Source of the DNA: Portulaca oleracea
Taxonomy: Eukaryota > Streptophyta > Magnoliopsida > Caryophyllales > Portulacaceae
Direction of reading: 5' to 3'
NCBI GenBank assembly: GCA_029582165.1
Contig: CM055873.1
Coordinates: forward strand, 44,757,295 to 44,821,294
Length of the DNA stretch: 64,000 nucleotides
Each line of letters opens with the position of its first letter. The first letter of the stretch is position 1. Of the stretch, positions 34,201 through 44,726 are shown in pieces. The translations under genes were made by a program, and so were the position numbers. Below the pieces are notes generated by a model that did not search any database, was not told the origin of the DNA, and was given only the letters and a program-made list of their open reading frames with translations.

Positions 34201-37200
34201 AAACACTGGATTTAGCAACTATTAACCCAACATTGGATAAGATGTCGAGAATGTACTTGTGTTGGCTTAAAAGAGTCCCAGTAGAGGATCGAGCAATCTC
34301 AACACCAAGGAAGAACCTGGCCAAGCCTAAATCTTTGATGGTGAAAGCCGAGTGAAGATCATCCTTCAAAGTTTGTATACCCAACGAGTCACTACCAGTG
34401 ATAAGATCGAAGGTCATCAATGTAGACAAGAAAGAAAGTGAGGTGGCCACCAGAATTTCTTGAAAAAAGTGAGTAGTCACTTTTGGATTAGGTGAAGCCT
34501 TTGGAGAGTAAGAATTTGGCGAACTCCGAATTCCATTGCCTGGAAGCTTGCTTTAAGCCACAGAGAGATCGCTTCAATAGACAGACTTCCCCTGGTTTGG
34601 CAGCCAAATACCCATATGGGGGTTCCATGTATACCTCTTCATCCAAGGATCCATGCAAAAAAGCATTATTGATGTCTAATTGGTGCATAGGCTAGACCTT
34701 TTCGTAGCAATGGCGATGAAAATGCATACGGTAGTGAGTTTGGCAACCAGAGAAAAAGTCTGCTTGTAATCGCGGTCCTTGATTTGTTCAAATCCCCTAA
34801 TAACTAAGCAGGCCTTATGCCAGTCCATAGAGCCACCAGCCTTGAACTTGGTTTTATAAACCCATTTGGAGCTTAAAGCATTCTTGCCAGCTAGCGCTTG
34901 CAAAAATCCGGGTCCGGGTAAATCCGGGTCAGACAAATTCGGACAATGTCAAACTTCGGACGAGAAATTCATGTCCGGACCCGGTTTTGTTTCGGGTCAA
35001 ACCGGGTCGGACAATTCGAACGAAGCTAAAATCGGGTTCGGACAATAGAAAAAAGAAGAAATTTTATGTCCGAATATTCGGTCAATATAAAAATTCGGAC
35101 GAAAAATCTATGTCCGGACCCGGTTTTTTCCGGGTCAGACAATTCGGGTAATCCAGGCCGGACAAAATTTTGCCAGCTCTATTGCCAGCTGGTAATTTGG
35201 TGAGACACTCAAGGTTGTTAAAATCGGGATCCGAACTCGAAACCATGGAGAAGTTAGGATCGGAAATTAGCCCACGTAGGATCGTGGATCGTGTGTAAAT
35301 AGTAGAATCGTTTCGAGGATTTTGGACCATAAAATCTTAGGATCATAAATCAGGATCGGGATTTTAATAACTATGGAGACACTAGGTATTGTTATGCTCA
35401 AGCGTAGACAATTCCTTTTGCATCGCTTGTATTGGGACTAGGGTCAAGGATATTACCTCTACATTCACCAAGAACCTCAAACAGAGCCAAGCAAGGACCT
35501 TAGACAAAGTTTTGATATGAAGACAAAATTACAACAACAAGGAAGGATATTGATGGAAACCTCAAAAATCTGGAAGCAATCAAAGCATTTGTAGACTCCA
35601 CCCTGTAGAACCAACGTCCTCTACATGACACTCTATGATGCCTTCATTGCATTCCCCATGGAGGACCTTCGTTTGGATTTTAATAGAAAGGAGCAAAATT
35701 GCGAACTCACTTAGGAAAATATCTTGATCTTTATTCTTTCCATCATTTAGCATATAAAATCCATGATGCAATCCTCTTCCTATTATATGCAGAATATTTA
35801 GAGAAAAAGATGTTGAAAGGACATTCTAATATATGTCGATTGGGACTAGGACGAAAAAGGCAAGGATCCACAAATCTGGGATATCCTAGCCTCAAAATTG
35901 TTCCAACACAAAAAGGAAAGGAATCTAGGAAGAGGAGTATAAACAACTCAACCACATTGCTGAAGAAATTATTCAATTCCAAGGAAGTAATCGAAGTGTG
36001 TAGGAAATTTAAAGAGAAAATTTCCGAGTTGTAACCAATTGTGTAACTGGGGACTTAGTGAGTAACTAGAGAGTATTCTGGTGAGGCCCTCCGATTTTTC
36101 TGTAACTGAAGATCTTGTTAAGTATTCTTCAGTGAGTGAGATCTTCATCAATCAACTGGTGAAGGTTACCTTCTGGGATCCATGTATGTGATCCCCCTCT
36201 GTAACCAGTCTTAAGGCCCTCAAGTCTTTCCACTGCTGAGTTCATTCATTTCCATATGTTTTGTAATATCCTCAAGCTTCTGAATTCGATAAAAGATTAA
36301 AGTGTTTATTCATTGTGTTGTTGAATCTTGACAAAAGTCAAGATTAGTTTTTCTAATGTCCTCATTGAGTGTGCAAAATTTCAATAACCCTATTTACCCC
36401 CCTCAAGAGTTCTTTGAGCTTCCACCCATTCGGGATATTGTATAGCTTGGGTGTAAGAACAAGGTTCAAGAGTGTATAATATAGTGAGGAGAGAAGCCAC
36501 ATAGGATGGGGAATGTGTGATTGGTTAACATAAGAGAAAAAAGGAGAGTGGGATGAAGTAGAAGACGCAAGCTGTGCGGGAGGAGCAAGGGGGCAGTGAT
36601 AATCTGTCAGCCAGCTTGGAATTGACCGAGTTCTAGTAGACCGTCTGAGAATAGGTGGCGATGTAGTTTGGGAAGAAGAAGGCTCATCGGGAGAAACAGG
36701 GGATGTTGGGACATTAGGAGTAGAAGAAGAAGAAGGCTCATCAGGAGAAGGAGGACGAGTGGTATTGGAGTTGTTTGGGAAGGAATCATGAGGGAAAAAT
36801 TCAGGCACTATAGGATTAGAAGGACAGTGTGGCATAACAGAGATATGGTTGTCCAAACGAAATTGAGACAAAGTGGGGGTGCCTTGTTTGAAAAGGAAGG
36901 TAGACTCTGAAAAGATCCCATCTCTAGCATGAAAAATTTTGGGAGTATTCATATCAAACAGTTTGTAACTCTTGAAACCAAAGGTATACCCCAAAAGGAC
37001 ACATTTCCTGGCTTTTGGTTCGAACTTGTTAGTGACATTGTGGTCTTTGGCATAACATAAACAACCAATGACACGGAGGTTACTGTAATTAGGGAGCTTG
37101 TTGTAGAGAAACTCATAAGGGGTTCCCCAAATGAGGTTTTTCATGGGAAGGAGGTTGATAAGATGGGTAGCAGCAAGGATACATTCCCACCAAAAATGTT

Positions 37201-40200
37201 TATGAAGATGGTATGGAATCTGATGCCACTAGCAATATCTAAAAGATGCCTATGTTTTCTCTCAGTGACTCCATTTTATTGTGGGGTCTTTACAATAGAA
37301 CGTGGATACAACTCAGCAAAAAATTGTTGGCAAGTTTGGTTAATGAACTCAATGCCATTGCCAGTTCATATGACCTTGATTGTGGTATGAAATTGGTTTT
37401 CTATCATGCTGACCTTGTTGTAGAGTAGTGAAATAGATTAGTCCATTCATGCATTACATATTTAGTTAATGACTTATTTTGTTTGTTGTGATTTCAAACA
37501 CCTTTGTTGGGTGGTGTGACACGTTAATTCAAACTCAAGTTTGAAAATAATAAATCATTTTCTTTTGCGTTTGACACTGACTGGTTTCCAAATAGTTGAT
37601 TTGAAAACAAGTAAATCAGAAGCAAAATGGGGAGAAATTTTATGTGTATATCTCATACTGTAGGAAAGATCTATATAGGAATATATACAAATTATGCTAA
37701 CCAATTGAGCTGACGTGACACAAGGCCTAACAACCTCTACCAATATGTACACCTGCTAACAACCTACACCTGAATAGTAGTAATAGCTGTCAAGCATATT
37801 CTATATTTCTACACCTGAATAGTATTAGCTGTCAAGCATATTCTACATGATTGCGGTCATATAATTCTTATAGAGATCTTATTATGTTTCATATGTTGTT
37901 CATGAGTAGACGTGGCAATATGGATGGGTGTGTTAAAATACGTCAGCTAGGAGACTGGTTGACCATTCTTTTAGTGAGTGTTGGTATAATAATCTCGATC
38001 ACCTAGATATAATGTTCAAGGATATTGTTGTTTAATAGTAAAATGGAGAGGTTAACGTAATTAGTGGCTGTGGTTGATTTTTTTCCCTCTCCGTTTGCCA
38101 CGTCAGCAAGGAGACTGGTTCACCACCCCTTAGTCACTGTCGGTATAATAATATCACCCAGGTATGAAGGTCAGAAATATTGTTATCCAATAGTAAAGAT
38201 CCATATATTATAATCTAATACTCCCAAAGGTCGGTATATTATGATCCAATATCCATTTTTTTCATCACATGTATATTGTTCTCATTTATTTTCTCAATAC
38301 TATATCTCTAAACTGATTACCTTGTTTCCTTCTCCAATAATATCAATCATTTAATACATATTAATCCTAGCTAACAACTTTGAAGCCAATTCTGAATCTA
38401 AATAGTTGATGCACTGATGTTCTAGCTCCATGATTAATGATAATGTTTCTTTTCGCCATCCCTATATGGTCTACACACTAATTTAATCTCCATATTTGAA
38501 GGAATATATAATAACCCTAATTTCATGTTGCTTTCCTCCTATGTTGTGCTATATATAGAATCGCGGCTATCACCTCTTTTATGTTTGGGCTAATAATCGA
38601 AAAGTTCAAGAAGCTCTCCACATTCGAGAGGTATGCAACAGTTACTAAGCTTTTCCATTATTTTGCTTCACTTTATTTACATCGACTAATTTTACAATTT
38701 GAAAATTTTGAGATAGACAACGCTATATATACACCCATGCTTTCCTTCTGTACAGGGTACAATAATCCATTGGGCAAGATGCAATTTTACTAAAAAATTC
38801 AATCGAGCTTATAGGACAAATGTTGATAGTAGCATTGGTTATCATTTAAATTTCACAATGGAATCGCTTCATGTGCTTATCTACAGGTGATCAATCTCTT
38901 ACTTTTAAATATTCTATATGTATACCTTGTTTGGAGTTGACAAATAAAGGAAGGATAGTAAGGCTCACACCGCACCTACCCCAATTTGACATACTAAAAC
39001 ACTCACAAATTACCATACCGTACCACACTTTACCACAACAAGTATAATTTTCTCTTACTCAATTTTCTCACTACTTTTTAATTTTCTCTAATCCTCACCT
39101 ACCACACCAACCTATTATTACAACAATTTATCATGTTGTACACACTATTCACATTTTTACCATACCATACTATTACCACATTTTGCCCATTGCTGAAAAA
39201 AAATAAGGTCTAAACATTAAGAACATAGGGGTGAAAGTAGCCATAGATAAGAGAGAGATGTTGGAGGGTGTGAGAGAGAAGTGGAGAGCAGGAGGGGTGA
39301 TTCCAGAAAGGGGAAGACAATTCACTTTGTTCATTGATAATTTACCTCCTAATATTGATAGATATGGATTAAAGGGAATATTTCAGAAGGCAGGGTGCAT
39401 ATAACAAACGTATACCACTAAGGGTGAGTAAAACAATAGGCAGAAGGAATGGATTCGTACAATTCTGGAGAGGCGAGGATGCAGACAAACCAATATCAAT
39501 GATGGATATGGCAAAAATTAGAAACTTTGTCATATCAGTCAAGAAGACTCGGAAGAATTTTGGGAATTGGGTGTGGAAAGAAAATGAGCAAAATGACAAG
39601 CATGATCTGCAATATCAAAGCCACCAGCAAGAGATTACTGTTCGAGGTACTATAACCAAGAGTTTAAGAAATAGTTAGGGATAAGCATTATCTGTTCAAG
39701 TGAAATTCTAAGAGACATCTCAACTTTGGTACATGCAATCCATGCAAATTATGGTCTATGTACTAAAGTTACAACATTCTCTAGCCTCAAATTCATCATT
39801 ACCTTCGAGAGTGAGGAAAAGATGGAAGAAGCTTTGTCCTCAAGAGCTTCACCAATGGTTTGTGGAGTTCAAAAAAATGGTCTATATATGACTATGTAGA
39901 TTCAAGGAGAGTTTAGTTGGAAGTATATGTTGTTCCTCCATTTGCATGGACATGGGAGACTTTTGAAGAGATAATCAAACCAAGGGGGGAAATAGTGTGC
40001 CTAGGGAATAATATAGAAAGGATAGAGAATTTTGAAGACATGAGGGTCCTAACTATCTCCGATAGATTCAATAAGATCGAAGGTGAAGTAATATTCAATG
40101 TGGAAAATATTGCTTTCAAGATTCTAGTGCAAGAAGTGGGGGCCATGTATCATGTGGTGCCTCATATTTAGCCAAGAGATGTTGTCTTACAAGGAGAGAA

Positions 40201-42729
40201 TGCAAGTGAATCCGATGCGGAAAGTCATTTCAGCTAGTCAAGAGGAACTCTCAACTCTGGGGTAAATAATTTGGATGAGTTCATTGAGGATCAACATGAA
40301 GAATCCAACTCGAAGGATGAAGAAGAAGTGGAACAGTCGCATGACACCTGCATTTCAAATTCATTAGTTGAAGAGACGGTGAGCCTTAATCGAGGGAGGC
40401 TAGTAATTGAAGGGGACAATGTAACGACAACCAAGGAGTTGAGGAGGCCGGCAAGAGATAGCTTGGAAATAACAAATAATGAAGTGGCCAGATCACGCCA
40501 ACTAGAAATGATGAGATAGGATCATGGCCTTCATGGAGAAACAAATGCCAATCCCAATACCATTGAGAATGGCCAAGAATCAACATCTCACATTCCAAAT
40601 GACAGTTATAGTAACTGTTTAGGAAATGTTGGGGGAATCATCCAGTGAGTTTTGTGGTTGTTGAGGCTGTAAAAGGAGAAGGAAGTTTAATTCGTAGTGT
40701 TGTGGGGTGGAGATGTTATCAAGTAAAGGTTGGATTGCATTGGCTTATTATAGCCACTCTTTTTGCTGTTGCATGGACTTTATGGCAGTTAAGGAGCTCA
40801 TTATTTTTTGACAAAAAGAGATCGCATGTGAAAGAGGTGCAAATTACTATATAACGGAGAATTGATCAAGTGCTTGGGAAGAGGTGTGGTGTATTCGATC
40901 TGCAGAATGCTTGGTTAACAACTTCAAAGAAATCCCATTTTTGTACGCATGAAGAGGCGTGTGTGAGAAGGCAAGAACCAATGAGCAAGACAAAGAAGAG
41001 CCAAAAGGAAAAGAAGAGATGGAATCATAGTTTGGCATGGAATATTACAGCAAGATGTCAGAGGATGCAAAGGCTTTAAAGAAATATATGTAAGTATGTG
41101 TTGTTTGGGACTTTAGTGGGGGAGGTGGTTGTATTTTGGGAGCCTTCATTTTTATTGTAGCAGGAGATGCATGTTGGTGGCTTTTTCTCTAGGGTTGTGC
41201 TTTTGGAAGCCTAGCTAGCTGTACTTTGAGGTAGTGGGTATTGCTTTAAGGTTCTTAACCATTTTCATTGTAGGGTAATTATCCGGATATTGTTCTCCAT
41301 GGTTGAATAAAATGGCTTTGTTGCCGTCTAATTATTCAAAAAAAAAACATTAAGAACATATGGAACTTAAGTAATTATTGTTTGTGTTTGCCTCAAAGCA
41401 AATATTTTTCTACATTCCATTAAAGGCAAACGTAATTGATGAAATATCCCCTAGCTTATACTAAGGGCATGTTAGAATTGAGTCAAAAAAATTGGTAAAA
41501 AAATCTCATGGAAAAGAAATTACCAAGAAAGATTAAAATATGGTTAAAGTAATGATTTTCTATGTTTGGTTTAAGAAAATTTTCAAGAAAAAAAATTGAC
41601 TTTCCGTTCAATTTTTTCTCTATTTGGACTAAGGAAAAAATACTTGGAAAAATTGAATTTGTATGGAGCTTGCAAATATCAAACTTCTTTTTTGTGGATC
41701 ATAGGACTTAATTTGAAGAAGACAAAGTTGAGAGAGAGGGGTGGGGAAGATAGCAAAAATAGAGAGAGAGAGAGAGAGGGGAATTGTTGGACTTTAGATT
41801 AAAATATTTCCTACAATCTTAATTTTCTCTTATTTTTGAAGAGAAAGATTATTATCATTTCTTATCCCGCATTTTCCATCCACTTTCCCAACCATTTTTT
41901 TTCTTTCAATTCCCTTTTTCTTCAATAAAAACATTGGAAATAATTTCATTTTTAAACTTTTTTCTTTTCACCCATTTTTTCACCATCTAAATACATCATA
42001 ATTATATTCTTAGATGTATTGAAAATTTGAAATAGGCATAATATCCCTCTTGTAGATGTTGATCATGTTTTATTTGTCTTTAAGTTGAGTACAAAGCAGT
42101 AGTGAGTATATTCAAAAAGAATATTACTTATGTATTTACTTGATTATAATGGAAAAACAATACATTAGGTCACTTAACCCGTTGTTTTGTCTTCCTATCT
42201 TGCTATGGCAGTGGGGACCAAGACATGTACGTTTCATACGTAAACACATTGGCATGGATTGTCAAATTGAATGTCTTGATCATTGATCGTTGGAGACCTT
42301 GGTTTGTCAAAGGTCAAGTTTCCGGGTGAGTTTCTCCTTGGTTGCCAATGCTCAAACATATATATATATATATAGACACACACACACACAAGTGTGCGTC
42401 TCATTATCCATCTTGATTTCTTAGGTATCAGTTCAAGCAAATATCTATTTTTGTTGGATGTCTTACCCATATATGATGGATTGTGCAGGTACAATGTGAT
42501 CCACTCAAATGGACATTATCATCTAACATTCGCGACCATAAAGGTAATCGAACTGTCTTTGTCAAAGCAATAACATGTTCCTTTGATAACTAGTAGATAT
42601 AGGATATAAATGATCAACTAGCCAACTATATGCATTTTGTAGGGAGCGGGACACACGGCACCAGAGTACAAGCCAGAAGAATGTCAACTCTTGTTTTTAA
42701 AATGGCTTACGACACACTCTTTAGAATAA
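28281..42729 (+). CDS. SCPL copy B: serine carboxypeptidase-like protein, clade I type, 14 exons
   Basis: Predicted exons: 28281-28420, 28989-29134, 30285-30367, 30534-30656, 30862-30964, 31455-31492, 31561-31662, 31771-31857, 32871-32951, 38559-38630, 38756-38886, 42212-42325, 42489-42543, 42643-42729. All junctions are GT-AG with matching phases, giving 453 residues with no stop. Residues 1-26 form a signal peptide ending THA. Landmarks: [10 protein letters not shown] (78-87), [19 protein letters not shown] with nucleophile Ser183, [15 protein letters not shown] (369-374) with the acid, and GAGHTAPEY with His429. Possible N-glycosylation sites lie at 335 and 357. WLTGGPG (Thr, not the Asn of peptidases) and the 14-exon plan point to the SCPL acyltransferase group, which uses glucose esters in the vacuole; substrate unknown. 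An in-frame ATG at 28236 could add 15 residues but weakens the signal peptide. Confidence 0.88.
28477..28664. mobile_element. Old Stowaway-like MITE in intron 1 of copy B
   Basis: Ends CCCCTCCCTCCCACAATTA and GGGACGGAGGGAGTA face each other. The equivalent segment of copy C (about 47018-47203, with GGTATGGAGGTAGTA) shows it was there before the duplication. Confidence 0.55.
29449..30005. mobile_element. Mutator-type MITE in intron 2 of copy B
   Basis: Long inverted arms: GGGTTTTTTTCTATTTTGGA, CCCCGAACTTTAAAGG at the left are mirrored by CCTAAAGTTCGGGG and AAAACCC at the right. Nine-base target duplications GGCAAATAT lie at 29440-29448 and 30006-30014. No ORF. Confidence 0.88.
31928..32356. 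mobile_element. TTCGGACA-rich MITE in intron 8 of copy B
   Basis: Ends TTGCAAAAAATCGG and, reversed, TTGGCAAAAAATCT. The body is made of TTCGGAC, CCGAATT and GAACCCG words on both strands. Copy C lacks it at this intron. Same family as 34893-35181 and 46325-46622; target duplication not resolved. Confidence 0.6.
33049..33433. repeat. Intron flank plus LTR, left copy of a duplicated block
   Basis: From AGAGTAGTGAAATAGATTAG through the LTR end TTCTACA, this block is repeated at 37422-37847. The part up to 33232 is SCPL intron 9 sequence, also present in copy C (55157-55345); the rest (33233-33433) is the LTR. Confidence 0.85.
33434..33459 (-). other. Polypurine tract of the copia element
   Basis: An almost pure C run on + (G run on -) between the RNase H end and the LTR. 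Confidence 0.75.
33458..34936 (-). pseudogene. Copia reverse transcriptase and RNase H, broken
   Basis: RT segments: [72 protein letters not shown], then after a frame change [15 protein letters not shown] and [19 protein letters not shown]. RNase H segments: [40 protein letters not shown], then [20 protein letters not shown] and [16 protein letters not shown]. These are standard plant copia motifs. The YVDD catalytic box is destroyed by a shift near 34440. A TAG stands for Trp in the NNT*CL segment near 35390. Not functional. Confidence 0.85.
34893..35181. mobile_element. GGACCCGG-rich MITE with 9-bp target duplication
   Basis: It lies in the copia RT with TTGCCAGCT at 34884-34892 and 35182-35190. 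The body repeats CCGGGTC, TTCGGACAAT and GGTCCGGACC-type words. Ends AGCGCTTGCAAAAAT and, reversed, TAGAGCTGGCAAAATTT. Confidence 0.85.
35210..35375. mobile_element. Small hAT-type MITE in the copia RT region
   Basis: Inverted ends (GTTGTTAAAATCGGGATC; reversed, AGTTATTAAAATCCCGATC) and eight-base duplications GAGACACT at 35202-35209 and 35376-35383. Confidence 0.82.
35429..36417 (+). mobile_element. Solo LTR inside the copia element
   Basis: It separates WVEA from MQKEL of the copia polyprotein, which otherwise join in sense. The right end (CCTATTTACCCCCCTCAAGAG, then TTCTTTGA) resembles the LTR end of 55975-59351 (CCTATTCACCTCCCTCTAGG). GCTT repeats at 35425-35428 and 36418-36421 fit a mutated 5-base duplication. 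No internal genes. Confidence 0.75.
36418..37421 (-). pseudogene. Copia integrase, C-terminal half
   Basis: The translation reads [29 protein letters not shown], then [55 protein letters not shown] and the Ser/Pro-rich linker to RT. These are copia integrase hallmarks; the HHCC zinc finger and first catalytic Asp are missing beyond the break at 37421. Internal stop near 37280 and a frame change near 37150. Confidence 0.82.
37422..37847. repeat. Intron flank plus LTR, right copy of the duplicated block
   Basis: Second copy of 33049-33433: SCPL intron sequence to 37601, then the LTR 37602-37847, itself with an internal duplication of about 45 bases (CTGAATAGTA...CATATTCTA twice). It is followed by TGATTGCGG, the native intron. 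Confidence 0.85.
39228..41344 (+). mobile_element. Internally deleted LINE in intron 11 of copy B
   Basis: Flanked by 16-base duplications AAACATTAAGAACATA (39212-39227 and 41345-41360) and ending in poly(A). Copy C has the single uninterrupted site (about 60164-60179). It begins with an RRM-containing ORF1 ([36 protein letters not shown]) and a DUF4283-like part ([20 protein letters not shown]), then jumps to a tail like the end of plant LINE ORF2 ([17 protein letters not shown]). No RT lies between. The ORFs are broken. Confidence 0.88.
41361..42211 (+). other. Intron 11 of copy B, right part
   Basis: Homologous to 60180-61247 of copy C. It contains a short (AG)n run at 41761-41778. No gene seen. 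Confidence 0.7.
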
Positions 42730-43275
42730 ATATGTTCCTTATCTTTACGCTATATATATTGAATTAATATGTACGAGAAATGACGGCGAACTGGGTATGT
42801 AATAAGTAAGTTTTACTCATTTGTGGCACCTTCTCCAATGCATAAAATAATTTAATGGTACGGAGTCTCCAGATCTATTGAAGTAGTATTTTGATGAAGG
42901 AGCAATGCAACAAACTCAAAAGAGTTTAACGAGAGTTCAACTTTGATTTGCATGTTTGATATTTCTAATGAATTCAGACCAAGAAATACAGAGAAAAGGT
43001 TGAAGAAAAATAAGCAAAAACAAGTAAATACACACGCTCGGATTTTCATTCCATCGCATATTAGACCCACTATGCATGACTAACACTAACCTACCCGTGC
43101 TACACTAGTGATAATGGATTGTCAATTAATCAAACTCATCCAAGATCTTTACTGATAACTATGAGCCAATCTAAATAATCTGACCACCCATTCTTATCTT
43201 GTATTAGACTAGTGAACTTCAAAAGAGATACAATGTGTTACTTTAACTCTTGTATAGGTTTTTGCAGACCTAATC
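42730..43275 (+). other. 3' flank of SCPL copy B
   Basis: Matches 61760-61970 plus 62670-63012 behind copy C, where a hAT element interrupts it. Contains the presumed 3' UTR. No further gene seen. Confidence 0.7.
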
Positions 43276-43429
43276 CCATTTAATGGAAGTTTGATTTTTT
43301 TTTTTTTTTAAGCTGTGAAAGAAGGCATGGCCTTCATCAATCGAACATGACATGAATTTTCCTAAGGCGACATCACATCCTGTAAGCCTCTATACTTCGT
43401 TGACATTGCAATGGAAATTCATGTTGAGG

Positions 43430-43640
43430 GTTGCTTAGACCTTGTCAGCCTTAATTCCTTCTAGTTAATCATGAATCCCAGGAATTTTTCAAAGCAGGCT
43501 TAAAACACACACTTCCTAGGGTTCAACTTCATATGATATATGTAAAGGTCATCAGAAGTTTTTCTAAGTTTAAATGAATGGTGATCTTCACCCACACTAT
43601 TCGCAATCATGTCATCGAATTAAGTACACTTCCATTATTT
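43430..43640 (-). pseudogene. Ty3/gypsy reverse transcriptase fragment
   Basis: On the - strand DDMIANSVGEDHHSFKLRKT, SDDLYIYHMKLNPRKCVF, then a stop, ACFEKFLGFMIN. It corresponds to the YVDD box (the Tyr-Val are outside or lost) and the following LNP.KC.F.......LG..VS segment of gypsy RT. About 70 codons with at least two stops. Part of a larger degraded element whose limits I cannot fix. Confidence 0.7.
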
Positions 43641-44726
43641 TTCCATAGAAGCGCGAAAATTGGGTTTACTAGTGTTTGATACAAATCCATGAACTTTTTG
43701 AGGCGAAGGGTGTGTGTGTGGAGACCAAAAATGAGGAGAAGGAGAGAAGGAGAAGATGAGCTAGGTGCGAGGCGCTACCCACGGTAGATGGGGCACTGGT
43801 GTAGGACCCCGAAAAAAAGGAGGAGGTTGTAGGTCTTCCTTTTCCGTTGCGCTACTTAGGTTATGATTGGGAGCCGACTAAGGTTGTTTAATCCTTAAAT
43901 AAAAATATTTTTACTTATATAATACGTTTTCGATCTTTTCAGGACCTTATTCAGTTATTCATGTCAACTCGCTCGAGGCCTAATCGAATCATCTTAATAA
44001 TGCACCAACAGCCAAGCCCACTTCCAGATTTGGGCCGAGAAAGGCCCGTGGGCCACTAGACTGACTCCTAGGCCATGCGACCATGAGAGGAGCCAGGCCA
44101 GGGACCCACTTATGCCCCGCCCTTGGTAAAGGGGCTAGAATCCAGCCATGGCCGCATGGCCTTGGCTAGATTCTAGTCTAATTTTCCTCGGGTCGCCCCT
44201 TTAAATGTAGATGGTGGGGGATATTGATCCTTTTTAATTAATTTGATGCTACTAGCATAAAGGACGAGTTATACATGTTTAAGATGCATAAAAGAGGAGT
44301 CGACAGTTGATTTAAGGAAATCAACAAATCAAACAAAAAAACTCAGGTCTGCGAACCTGAATTCCGAGCCCGGGGGTAAGGTTACGAATCCGAGAATTAA
44401 ATAATTTTCGGATTCGCCTGTAAAAAACAGACTCTACCAAAATCGAACTTGAAAGGAAAAGAGCAGAGAGAAGTTTAAAAGGTTCCACAACGTTATATTC
44501 TCAACATGCAAAAGATGGTGCATATTTACAAATTAATATACAAAGATGGTTTTGAGAGTATGGTTACATAATTGTGAGATGACAAATAAACAAAATAATT
44601 AAACCTTGCTTGCTTGCAAGTACTAATGGAGAACGGTGGAGACTCGATGACGAACTTTGATATCGCGCTTACTTGGGAACTTTTGTATGGAGATCGAATA
44701 GGAAATTTTGAGAGAGAAAATTTATT
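43641..44726. other. Unassigned repetitive DNA between copies B and C
   Basis: It includes TGTAGGACCCCG at 43801-43812, a possible gypsy LTR start, GC-rich stretches about 43990-44200, and a short region with GAACCTGAATTCCGAG. No coding frame of note. Probably the rest of the gypsy remnant. Confidence 0.4.

Larger units (their letters stand above)
33233..37421 (-). mobile_element. Truncated and rearranged Ty1/copia retrotransposon in intron 9 of copy B
   Basis: On the - strand integrase, RT, RNase H, a C-rich/G-rich polypurine tract (33434-33455) and a 201-base 3' LTR follow in copia order. At 37421 the integrase frame stops abruptly against a second copy of SCPL intron flank, so gag, protease, primer site and the normal 5' LTR are missing. 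The target sequence TGATT stands at 33228-33232 and again after the far LTR at 37848-37852. Nested inside are two MITEs and a solo LTR. Confidence 0.82.

Noticed and set aside
37163..37428. Two + strand frames
   Set aside because: Antisense of the copia integrase.
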